From Petaurus breviceps papuanus (taxonomy: Eukaryota; Chordata; Mammalia; Diprotodontia; Petauridae), in NCBI GenBank assembly GCA_028583685.1, contig JAMXIF010000042.1:21069044-21133043 (forward strand): a stretch of 64,000 nucleotides of DNA, in the 5' to 3' direction. The notes below the pieces were generated by a model that saw only the letters and a program-made list of their open reading frames with translations, made no database searches and was not told where the DNA came from. Position numbers and translations under genes: made by a program. This document shows positions 55,380 to 64,000 of this stretch, piece by piece (position 1 is the first letter of the stretch; each line of letters opens with the position of its first letter).

Positions 55380-56250
55380 GAATGTGAAAAGAGCAAGAAG
55401 AAGCAACCAAGCAACACAAAACCCAGACTAAGACAGAGAGAGGCTTTTGAATCTCCATTGCCCCTCATTTGGGAAGTACGAGCCAAACAGCATCAGCACT
55501 TGGATAGATGTAAAAAAGCTTGTCCTATTACATAAGCAAACTGTGACCATTTGGTGGCAAAGGAAGCCTCTGGGCTGATTTGTTTTTAATACTGATCTGT
55601 AACCTAATACAAATAATTATCTTGATGAACTTTCCAGCTAGTAGTTAATTCAGTGCAATGATAAAGATGGGGAAAGGAAACAACTTACATGGAGGCCTGA
55701 AAGCCTAGAGGCTAGAAAGCTGAGCCTTTCCTTCATGTTCCTAAATTGGCAACTGGACCAACCCCCACACAAATTCCATCCTGTGCTGTCTTGGCAAAAA
55801 TTGTTTTTCTAAATGCATGAAGTAGGTTTTTCTGCAGTCATTCCCCTCCCTTATTAAAGCCTTATTCACAAATATTTTTACAACATTAATTATGGAGAGA
55901 ACCAGAAGGAAGTATTTTTGTCTGTCATGTAATTATGTATTTAGGACACATGCTATGCAAAGCAAATTTTCTTATGAAGAAAGTTCAACTAGCTTCTACC
56001 AGAGAGGCATTTATGTAATTTTTCTGATAGCCTGCACAATAAGCCCAGATTAATTATTGCATATTCACTGCAGCTGCTTTGCATGTGAGTATGTAAGCAA
56101 AAAATACTGGAGGCTTTCACACTGTTCCTGAGCTATTTCCTGAATACAGGCTTACCTCACACTAAGCAAAACCTCTATATGTAAAATCAGCATTAGTGAC
56201 AAAGCTGTAAAAAAGGACTGATTGTTCTCTTTGGAAAATTATTTTTAAAA
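55380..56250. other. Candidate conserved noncoding element (best in window)
   Basis: 870 bp without any named repeat between dense repeats. Many homeodomain, POU and TALE-like sites: acaacattaattatgg, catgtaattatgtattt, gattaattattgcatatt, tgctttgcatgtgag. Texture is that of developmental enhancers. No conservation data available. Confidence 0.45.
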
Positions 56251-56309
56251 AAACATGACAGAAGGAATCACTGTTAGATTCCTCTTAATATGAATGACTC
56301 TAATTTATA

Positions 56310-56388
56310 TTGATCTTTAAAATTTATACTGTCCTTAAAGGAACCCTGTGAAGCTGTTAATGTGAATATCGTGGCCCCATTTTACAGA
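56310..56388 (-). mobile_element. MIR-type SINE, left part, interrupted
   Basis: 'tgaagctgttaatgtgaata', then 'ccccattttacagatgag'. Continues at 56625. Confidence 0.65.
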
Positions 56389-56622
56389 TGAGCGGCAGTT
56401 TTGTGTAATGGAGAGAGAAATTGCCTGAAATCATAGAGGACCTTGATTCAAATCCTTCCTCCAACACTTGCTGATGTGTCATCCTGGACAAATCCCTTCA
56501 ACTTGCAGTGTCCTAGATAGGCAACTCCCTAAGATTCTAAGTTGGAGAAAAGGGGCTATCCTACATTGGTAAGAGGAGTTTCATCCACTGGTACTTCCCT
56601 AGGATGATAAATTCTCCCCACC
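56389..56622 (+). mobile_element. Ther-type CORE-SINE nested in a MIR
   Basis: 'gattcaaatccttcctccaa', 'gatgtgtcatcctggacaaa', then 'ctccctaagattctaagttg' and 'attggtaagaggagtttcat'. Confidence 0.75.
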
Positions 56623-56624
56623 TG

Positions 56625-56765
56625 TCGATTTAAGATGGAGAATATGGGACTCACAAAGATTAGGTGTCTTACTTGCCCATAGTCACAGAATTAGCTAGTA
56701 TCAGATCCAGAATTCAAACTTTCAAGTTCTCAAATTCTTTCTACTACTTCATAGTCCCTTTCCAA
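56625..56765 (-). mobile_element. MIR-type SINE, right part
   Basis: 'gtcttacttgcccatagtca', then 'gatccagaattcaaactttc'. Confidence 0.65.
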
Positions 56766-56989
56766 TAGCCAATTCATGTTATGCCTTAACTATATGATAT
56801 ATTGCACAAAAATGTGATGTACCTATAACTTTTCAGGAACATCATATTGCTAAATAATGTTATAGGTAAAACACAATGTAATTACCCCACCTTGGGAAAG
56901 CTTGGGAGGAGAGTGGGGGGGGGGAATGAATCTAGAATACTCAAAAAAAGAAAATCAAATATCAAGATAATATTAATATTATTTTCTAC

Positions 56990-57232
56990 CATCAAGTCTT
57001 ATAGGACAGGGCCATGCACATAGTAGGTGTTTCATAAATGTTTCTGAAAATGCGGTAAACTAAATTGAATAAAATGAAAGAGCCAATAGTTCTTTACAGA
57101 TTCCTTAAGAGAAGTCTCCTTGAGGGTAGGAACTATTTCTCATTTTTTACATTTTTAAAAAAATTTTGAACTAGGCATAGTAGATACTTAATAAATACTT
57201 ACTTACTAAATTTAATTTAATGGAACAGTAAA
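56990..57232 (+). mobile_element. Two L2 3' ends in tandem
   Basis: 56990-57065 'gccatgcacatagtaggtgt' and 57110-57232 'tccttgagggtaggaactat' to 'agatacttaataaatactta'. Two separate L2 termini in the same orientation. Confidence 0.7.
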
Positions 57233-57342
57233 CTAATGGTTCATAACAAGTAGAAAACAAACTCACCAAACACAGAGACTGATTGTTTTTTTTTTGGTTT
57301 TTGTTTTTCTACTTTTATCTTCTGTCCCTAGAAACATAAGAT

Positions 57343-58745
57343 GTGATTGCTGTTCAGTCATTCTTCTGTGTACACCTCTTTGTGACCTCATGAATGATAA
57401 CATGCCAGGCTATCCACTACCTCTCAAAGTCTGTTGAAGTTTATGTTTATTGTTTCCATGACACTATCTCTCCATCTCATCCTCTGTCATATCTTTTTCC
57501 TTTTTCTTTTAGCCTTTCCCAGCATGAGGGTCTTTCTTCCAATGAGTCATGTCTTCTCAGTGGCCAAAGTTTTTAAACTTCAGCTTCAGTATTTGACCTT
57601 CCAGTGAATAGTCTGAATTAATTTAAGTATTAACTGAAGTGATCTCTTCCCTGTCCAAGGGACTCTCAAAAGTCTTCTCTAGCACCACAATTCAAAAGTG
57701 TTGATTCTGCAGTGATCAACTTTTCTTATGGTTTAACTCCCACAGTCATACATTACTACTGGAAACAAGGTACTTTTTAGTATGCTCTGCAGATTTGCCT
57801 TAGTTTTCCATCCAATGATGGAAATGTCTCTTAATTTCATTGCTGTAGTCACCATCTAAAGTGATCTTTGAGCTCAAGAATATAAAATCTGATACTGCTT
57901 CCATTTCTTCTTCCACTATTTGTCAGGGAGTTATGGGACCAGTTGCCAAGATCTTAGGGTTTTCTTGATGTTGTTTTGGGGGGATTTTTATGTTAAACTT
58001 CAGGACAGTTTTTACACATTCCTCTTTCACCCTCATCAAGAGGTTTTTAATTCTTCACTTCCTGCTGTCATAGTGATATATGAATATCTGAGATTTTTAA
58101 TATTTCTCCTAGCAACCTTAATTCTTCTTTTTTATTCATCCAGCCTGGCAGTTTTGCATGATATACTCTGCATATAAGTTAAATAAATAATGTGACAATA
58201 TACAGCCTTCTCATACTCCTTTCTCAATCTTTAACCCATCAGTTGTTCCATTTGGTTCTAACTGTTGTTTCTTGACATTCACACATACTCCTCAGGAAAT
58301 AAGTAAGATGATCTGGCCCTGCCATTTTCTTGAGGACTTGCTATATTTTATTGTGATCCACACAGTCAAAGGTTTTAGTGTAATCAATGAAGCTGAAGTA
58401 CATGGGATTTTTTGTTTGTTTCTTGTTTTGTTTTCTGGAACTCCCTTGCTATCTCCATAATCCAATGAATGTTGGCAATTTGGTCTTTAGTTCTTCTGCC
58501 TCTTTGAAAACCATGCTGCTCTACTGGTAATTCTCAGTTCACATATTGCTGAAACCTCACTTATAGAATCTTAAGCTTAGCCTTTCTGGCATGTGAAATG
58601 AGTACAATTATTCATTAATTTGACCAATTTTTGGCATTGCCCTTCTTTAGTATTGGGACATAAATTGATCTTTTTTCATACAGTAGCCGTTTTGCAAATT
58701 TGAGCCATATTGAGTACAGCACTCAGTTGATTTGAATTACATTAT
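57343..58745 (-). mobile_element. RTE/BovB-like LINE, 3' part, antisense
   Basis: About 1.4 kb collinear with the antisense of BovB-type RTE elements: 'ttgctgtagtcaccatctaa', 'gggaccagttgccaagatct', 'cctcatcaagaggttttta', 'actctgcatataagttaaat', 'attgtgatccacacagtcaa', 'atgttggcaatttggtcttt', 'attgctgaaacctcacttat'. These cover the reverse-transcriptase part down to the 3' end. The frame is broken in many places. The terminal 'ttcagtcattcttctg' resembles the MAR1 SINE tail. Confidence 0.85.
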
Positions 58746-59679
58746 CAGATCAAGGATATTAAACAGACTTCAGAGTCTATAATGAACAACCATTGGACCA
58801 CTTATGCTAACCAGGTTTGGTTACTTCCTATTTATCCATGACATGACACAGAAGTAAGAATAAGCAGAATCATTAACCATCCAAAATGTAGAACATTTCA
58901 GAAAGTAAGGTGCTATCATTGGGCAATGAAGGGAATAGGGGAAAATCTGTTAGCCTTTTCTATTTCCCCTTCTCATTATCTCAAGCTGAGGGGGCCCTGT
59001 TTGTTTCATCACCAAAGGAAATTTACAGATGTTAAAAGACAAAATATGACACCCAGAGCAGAGAGGGCAAAGAGAAAAAGCTAAAGGTTTTCTTTTGTGT
59101 TATTTTCTGTGGAAGTTGTGATGTCTGATAAAGACTGGGTTTTCAATAACTGCAGTTGGATCTTGACTTCCAAGGCATTTATTTATGAGTGTTGAAGAGA
59201 TGCACAAATACAAAGCAGAGGACCTTGGAAGCAAAATATTTTCTAATTTCTCTTCTCAAGATAACTTGCAAAATCTCCCTATACTATACAAATATTCTAT
59301 TTTAGGGAATAAGGTACTCCATGTAGATAGGTGTAGTCAGGAGATAATAGCAGAAGAATGTAGGAAGAACTATACAAGCTTCCTTTGGGAAATGCATAAA
59401 GTAGATGTGATGATATAGGATATTTTTTCCCTTTACATTTAGTAAACAAAGGAGGTCTTCACTAATATTTTGGTGACAGAATTTTATTTCATGACTAATT
59501 CTGCTATGTCAAATATGTTCATTCAACATCATTGAAATGTTTGTTCTCAGTAAATAAATCATCCAGAAAAGCTTGGAAATGAATGGATTATAAAGAAAAT
59601 AATAGACCTTAGCAGACAACACTTGGCACAAGTTTTGGTTGTTTCTGGAAGAGTACATTCCCAAATGCAGTATTTCTGT
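58746..59679. other. Unique-looking sequence
   Basis: A 77-codon frame at 59185-59418 has no recognisable domain. Confidence 0.4.
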
Positions 59680-59687
59680 GTTCTAGC

Positions 59688-59894
59688 CTAGATATTCTTG
59701 ATCTGCGACCCAAGGCCCCAAAGAGGTCCATTTCATGTAGGGATACATTTCAGGGAGGGTATTAATTTTCAGTAATTTTAAGTGAAATTTAGCATTTTTT
59801 TCTATTTTGAATGTAGGCTATAAAGATTATTTTAAGAAGAGCTATAGAATGAAAAAGGGGTTCATGATACAAATACATAAAAAGTTTAAGAATT
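59688..59894. mobile_element. hAT-like non-autonomous element (207 bp)
   Basis: Exact 8-bp duplication gttctagc at 59680-59687 and 59895-59902. The ends are partly inverted: ctagatattcttgatct on the left, and aattcttaaact read back from the right. Confidence 0.7.
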
Positions 59895-60134
59895 GTTCTA
59901 GCAAATTTCCTGCATAGCCTTGCCATCCAAAGAGATCATTGTGAGTTCCCCACCCTCAGGATCACAATATGATACTTGAATTTTTAAAAGCATAAGCTGT
60001 ATAAATACAAAATAAGAAAGTCAGACAACAGTTTGTGAGCAGAAGATTTGGGAAATTAGTGGACTGCATGGCCAATGTAAATCAGCAGTATGACAAAATA
60101 CCCAGAAAAAAATATTAAAAATTTTAAGTAGCAT

Positions 60135-60320
60135 TAACAGAGACAATAAGATACAGTGGAAGGAAGCCAGAATTTGAACTCAGGAAAGCTGTCTGTTAAA
60201 ATCATGACTCTACCACTTTCTGATCATGTATCATGTCACTTCTATGAATCTTAATTTCCTTACCTGTCAAATGTAGGGGTTGGGCTAGATCACTTCTAAT
60301 GTCTTTTCCAACTCTAAGTC
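60135..60320 (+). mobile_element. MIR-type SINE
   Basis: 'agaatttgaactcaggaaag', then 'aatgtaggggttgggctaga' and 'tgtcttttccaactctaag'. Directly followed by an inverted MIR. Confidence 0.8.
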
Positions 60321-60321
60321 A

Positions 60322-60572
60322 ATAATAATATTAATGATAATAACCAATGCATGGTCCTTTAAAGTGTACACAGCACTTTGTTATCTCATTTGATTCTTAC
60401 ATCGAACTTGTGAGGTAGGTACTAATATTATCCCATTTTTACAAAGAAGGAAACTGAGGATGAGAGGTTAAATGACTTGCTCAGGGCCACATAGCTAGTA
60501 AGAATTTGAGGCAAAATGTAAACTCAAATCTTCTGACCCCCAAGTCTAGTGTTCTAACCACTGTACCTTTGG
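60322..60572 (-). mobile_element. MIR-type SINE, near full length
   Basis: AAT-rich tail at 60320-60340, 'gaggtaggtactaatattat', 'gaaggaaactgaggatgaga' through 'aaccactgtacct'. Tail-to-tail with the MIR at 60135. Confidence 0.85.
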
Positions 60573-60676
60573 CTAAACATCGGTCATTTTAGCATCTGTA
60601 CTAAATCTAGCTGCATGTATGATAAAATTTTTTTCTCAAAGGGCAAACCACTGTGTCATATTCAACAATTGTATTG

Positions 60677-60696
60677 ATATATATATATATATATAT
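60677..60696. repeat. (AT)n microsatellite
   Basis: Pure AT followed by AT-rich palindromic text to 60730. Confidence 0.9.
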
Positions 60697-60757
60697 TACA
60701 CATATATTGTGTATGTATAATATACTATATAAAGACTGGTCAAGAACAGCATATGCC

Positions 60758-61165
60758 TACTTCATTCATCCCATGAGCATTTATTATGTCATTAGTCCAT
60801 GTAAAGAACTGTGCTGGATATGTGTAGCAGTGTAAAATAAAGATCTAGATCCTCTAGAAGCTTCCAATCTAATAACAAAGCAATGTATGAAAAAGAAAAT
60901 ATAAATTAGAAATCATAAATGTCCAAAGTGTATAAAGGGCTTAATGATCAGATAATGGAGAGATTACTTCCATGCAGGAGGTTTCACAGAAGAGTTAATA
61001 GAAAAGATTTACATTTATGTTGCATTTACATGGAATGATGAGTAAGATTTCAACAAGCAGAGAAAAGTATACGATGGAAGGGCATTTGATGGAAAGCATT
61101 CAAGCAGAAAAGATAGCACAAGCTAAAAAATGTAAATTGGCTGGAGAGTACAATGGATTTTCAAG
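60758..61165 (-). mobile_element. L2, antisense
   Basis: 'catgagcatttattatgtca', 'agaagcttccaatctaataa', 'atgcaggaggtttcacagaa', then 'gcatttgatggaaagcattc'. Confidence 0.78.
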
Positions 61166-61215
61166 TGACTTCCCCCTCAGGTGGCAACACTTTATAGTGG
61201 CTTTGATGAGAGTAT

Positions 61216-61825
61216 GGCTTTAACATGTGAAATCTTTATCCTTTCCAGTTTTTAGAAAAGTCCAAAAGGGCTAGATCAAGATCAAAGCTATTTAGCTTCA
61301 GAAATAAATCCCCTCTTACTTCTAACAAAGTTAATTTCCCCATCCCCAGATACTGTTCATGAGCAGTGCCCTGAACTTTACATATTAAACAATATTTATT
61401 GTTACTGAATCATAATTTCATTTGTTTATTTAAAAAAAACACAGTAAATGAGTGTTTGTTAGGGAATAAGTCATTTAAGGGAATATTTTATGCACTTGAG
61501 CCAAAACCTCATTTTGCAGGATTTTAGATATGTTCCTCTATTTTTCCACTGAGAAAAAGTCAATAACAATAGAATCCTATTGCACAGACCAGAATAGCTA
61601 CTTTATGGGGTCAGGTGCAAACCTGTATTAGGTGTCTTGACATTCACTAAATGCCTTCAGATAAGACTGTGATTGTAGCCTCTATAAAGAAAATTTTATA
61701 CTCAGTCTAATTATATTAGGTTAGACAAGGTAATGAGAGATTCATTGTTGACTTGTTTTGTAAGGCTGAAATAATATTAGTTTTGTGAAATGTTTTGGCA
61801 AGATAAAGGAATATTCTCTTGAAAC
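61216..61825. other. Unique-looking AT-rich sequence
   Basis: No gene or named repeat. Confidence 0.45.
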
Positions 61826-61851
61826 ATATATATATATATATATATATATAT
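61826..61851. repeat. (AT)n microsatellite
   Basis: 26 bp of AT. Confidence 0.95.
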
Positions 61852-61934
61852 TTGTGGTTGGAAAAATGAACATTAAAGTATTACTGGAAGGCTTAGAGAA
61901 TGGAATGTTCTAATATTCTATCTAATGCAGCATT

Positions 61935-62175
61935 GTGAGGCAGTGTGACAGAGCAGATAGGAAACCAGCCTCAAAAGCAAGAACTCCTGGGCTTAGGTTC
62001 TGCCTCTTGACTCATACTACTGGGCTATTCTGAGCAAGCTCCTGAAACTCTCATGCTCTAGGCTCTAGACTCTTCTAAAATTATAAATTGCAGAGAAGTT
62101 CTGGATCTGCATGGACATAGGGAAGTTTCCTCCCTCCGAGTTCTCTATTCCACTGAAAACACAACTCCAACTCCT
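61935..62175 (+). mobile_element. Ther-type CORE-SINE
   Basis: 'tgaggcagtgtgacagagca', then 'ctaaaattataaattgcaga' and 'gttctctattccactgaaaa'. Confidence 0.7.
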
Positions 62176-62229
62176 ATGCATTAATAGTTATCATATATGT
62201 AACACAAAGATGACCATATTTCACTTTTT

Positions 62230-62572
62230 CACTTTTTAAAAAATTTAATTTATTTTCGTTTTCAACATTCACCTCCATAAGTTTTAAATTTTCTCCCCCT
62301 CCCTCTCCAAGACAACATGCAACAAGATATGGCTCTACACATACATTCCTATTAAACACATTTTCACATTAATCATGTTGCATAGAAGAAGTGTAATGAA
62401 TGGGAGAGAGCATGAGAAAATAAAAACAAAACAAAACAAAATAGTCTGCTTCACTCTGCATTCTTACTCCATAGTTCTTTCTCTGCATATGGAATGCATT
62501 TACCATCATGAGTCCTTTGGAATTGTTTTATGTATTTCTGAGGTCTGAGGCTTCCAAAATCAATCATTCACT
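62230..62572 (-). mobile_element. L1 3' UTR, antisense
   Basis: 'ttttcaacattcacctccat', 'ttcacattaatcatgttgca', AAAAC repeats, then 'taccatcatgagtcctttgg'. Homologous to 15188-15590. Confidence 0.85.
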
Positions 62573-64000
62573 TGATATTCTGGACCTTTGGTTCTTCCAG
62601 ATGAATTTTGATATTGTTTTTTCTAGCTCTAAAAAAGTAATTTTTTGGCAATTTGGTTGGTATGGCAATGAATAAATAAATTAGTTTAGGTAGAATTGTC
62701 ATTTTTATTATATCAGCTCAGCCTACCCATGAGCAACTGAAGTTGGATTTTTTTTCCAGTTCTTTAGATCTGATTTTGTTTGTGTGAAAAGTGTTTTGTA
62801 TTTGTGTTCATATCATCTTTGGGTTTATTTTGACAGGTAGACTCCCAAATATTTTATAATGTCTACAGTAACTTTAAATGGATTTTCTCTTTCTATCTTT
62901 TGTTGCTGGGCTTTATTAGTAACATATAGAAATGCTGGGGATTTATGTGTGATTATTTTATATCCTGCAACTTTGCTAAAGTTGTTTATTATTTCAAGTA
63001 GTTTTTCACTTGATTTTCTAGGATTCTCTAAGTATATCATCATAACATCTGCAAGGAGTGATAGCTTAATTTCCTCTTTGCCTATTCCAATTCCTTCGTT
63101 TTCTTTTTCATCTCTTATTGATAAAGCCAGCATTTCTAGTACCATGTTGAACAACTGTGGGGATAATGGACATCCTTATTTCACTCCCAATCTTAATGGA
63201 AATGATTCTAGCTTATCCCTATTGCATAAAATAATTGCTGAGGGTTTTAGGTAGATGCTACTTATCATTTTAAGGAAGGCTCCATTTATTCCTATGCTCT
63301 ATAGTGTTTTTTAATAAGAATGGGTGTTGTATTTTGTCAAAAGCTTTTTCTGCATCTATTGAGATAATCATATGGTTTCTACTAGTCTTGTTGTTGATAT
63401 GAGCAATTATGCTGATAATGTTGAACCAGCCCTGCATTTCTGGTATAAATCATACTTCATCAAAGTGTATTATTCTCATAAGTTACTGTAATCTTTTTGC
63501 TAATATTTTATTTAAAATTTTTGTATCTATATTTATTAGAGAAAGTGGTCTATAATTTTCTTTCTGTTTTTTTTTTTTGGCTCTTCCCAGTTTAGGTATC
63601 AGTACTATATTTGTATCATAAAAAGAATTTAGTAAGATTCCTTCTTCACCAGTTTTTCCAAATAGTCTATATAGTATTGGAATTAATTGTTCTTTAAATG
63701 TTTGATAAAATTTGCTTATAAATCCATCTGGTCCTGGAGATTTTTTCCTATGGAATTCATTAATGGCTTGTTCAATTTCTTTTTTTTTTTTGCGATGAGG
63801 TTAAGTATTTTACTTCCTCTTCTGTTAATCGGGGTAATTTATGTTTTTGTAAATATTCATTCATTTCACTAAGACTGTCAAACTTATGGGTATATAATTG
63901 GGTAAAATGATTCCTAATTAGGGCAAAATAATTCCTATTTATTGTTTTAATTTCTTCTTCATTGGTGGTGAATTCACTCTTTTCATTTTTGACACAAAAT
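62573..64000 (-). mobile_element. L1 ORF2 (reverse-transcriptase part), antisense, runs off the window
   Basis: Antisense of marsupial-type L1 ORF2: 'ggtagactcccaaatatttt', 'ctgcaactttgctaaagttg', 'tgtcaaaagctttttctgca', 'ccatctggtcctggagattt'. It joins the 3' UTR abruptly near 62573, so the C-terminal third of ORF2 is missing. Multiple frame breaks. The 5' part lies beyond 64000. Confidence 0.9.
62825..63154 (-). pseudogene. L1 ORF2 reverse-transcriptase palm fragment
   Basis: 109 codons on the minus strand, inside the L1 at 62573. Residues 26-45 (KEEIKLSLLADVMMIYLENP) are the region of the L1 catalytic box, normally F/YADD. Here it is LADV (residues 34-37): the first Asp is kept and the second is Val, so this copy could not act as a polymerase. 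'FSKVAGYKI' (residues 59-67) and 'IKYLGVYLSK' at the end match L1 order. The plus-strand 131-codon frame at 62859-63254 is its shadow. In the family this protein copies L1 RNA at the target nick in the nucleus. Confidence 0.9.

Noticed and set aside
62859-63254. 131-codon plus-strand frame
   Set aside because: It is the opposite-strand shadow of the L1 reverse-transcriptase region.
1-64000. CRISPR arrays, bacterial operons, phage or plasmid features
   Set aside because: Composition and repeats are those of a mammalian nuclear genome; no spaced identical repeats of that kind.
1-64000. CpG island or promoter of a host gene
   Set aside because: No CpG-dense stretch anywhere in the window.

Overview
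The window looks like intergenic or deep intronic DNA from a marsupial. The main evidence is the repeats. There are many copies of MAR1-like CORE-SINEs ending in an RTE-type (CAA)n tail, and of a short tRNA-derived poly(A) SINE of the WSINE1 kind. There are also MIR/Ther-type SINEs, many L2 ends, marsupial-type L1 3' UTRs, and a BovB/RTE-like LINE. The sequence is AT-rich, with CT, CA, AT and GAT/GGT microsatellites and two 100-N assembly gaps inside CT tracts. I cannot name the species. I found no supportable host protein-coding exon and no tRNA, rRNA or ncRNA gene. The open reading frames are short and come from microsatellites, repeats or chance.

Layout. 0-15 kb: dense SINEs, including a head-to-tail dimer inside one target-site duplication, a 65-bp L1 5'-end fragment with its own duplication, three small hAT-like elements counted over the first 14 kb and beyond, a ~260-bp direct repeat 1.1 kb apart, and a CT-tract gap at 8.7 kb. 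15-31 kb: an antisense L1 3' end, L2 pieces in both orientations, three SINEs with clear duplications, and a long GAT/GGT microsatellite abutting a MIR tail. 31-37 kb: a palindromic hAT element inside a MIR, a repeat-poor block, then about 3.4 kb of unrecognised sequence holding the second gap and a piece of Illumina adapter. 37-48 kb: SINEs, an L2 inserted into an L2, and a possible antisense retrosequence inside a MIR. 48-64 kb: more MAR1 and Ther copies, a repeat-poor block at 55.4-56.2 kb, a 1.4-kb RTE/BovB-like fragment, an hAT element with an exact 8-bp duplication, and an antisense L1 running off the right end with a recognisable reverse-transcriptase segment.

Three LINE-SINE pairings are visible together: RTE with MAR1 (shared 3' tail), L1 with the poly(A) SINE, and L2 with MIR/Ther. 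What may be functional is confined to repeat-poor, homeobox-site-rich blocks that look like conserved noncoding elements, and to three good matches to the CTCF core motif. These are inferences; conservation or binding cannot be seen in a single sequence. I found no convincing new gene system. The strongest anomaly is technical: adapter sequence beside the 35.3-kb gap.
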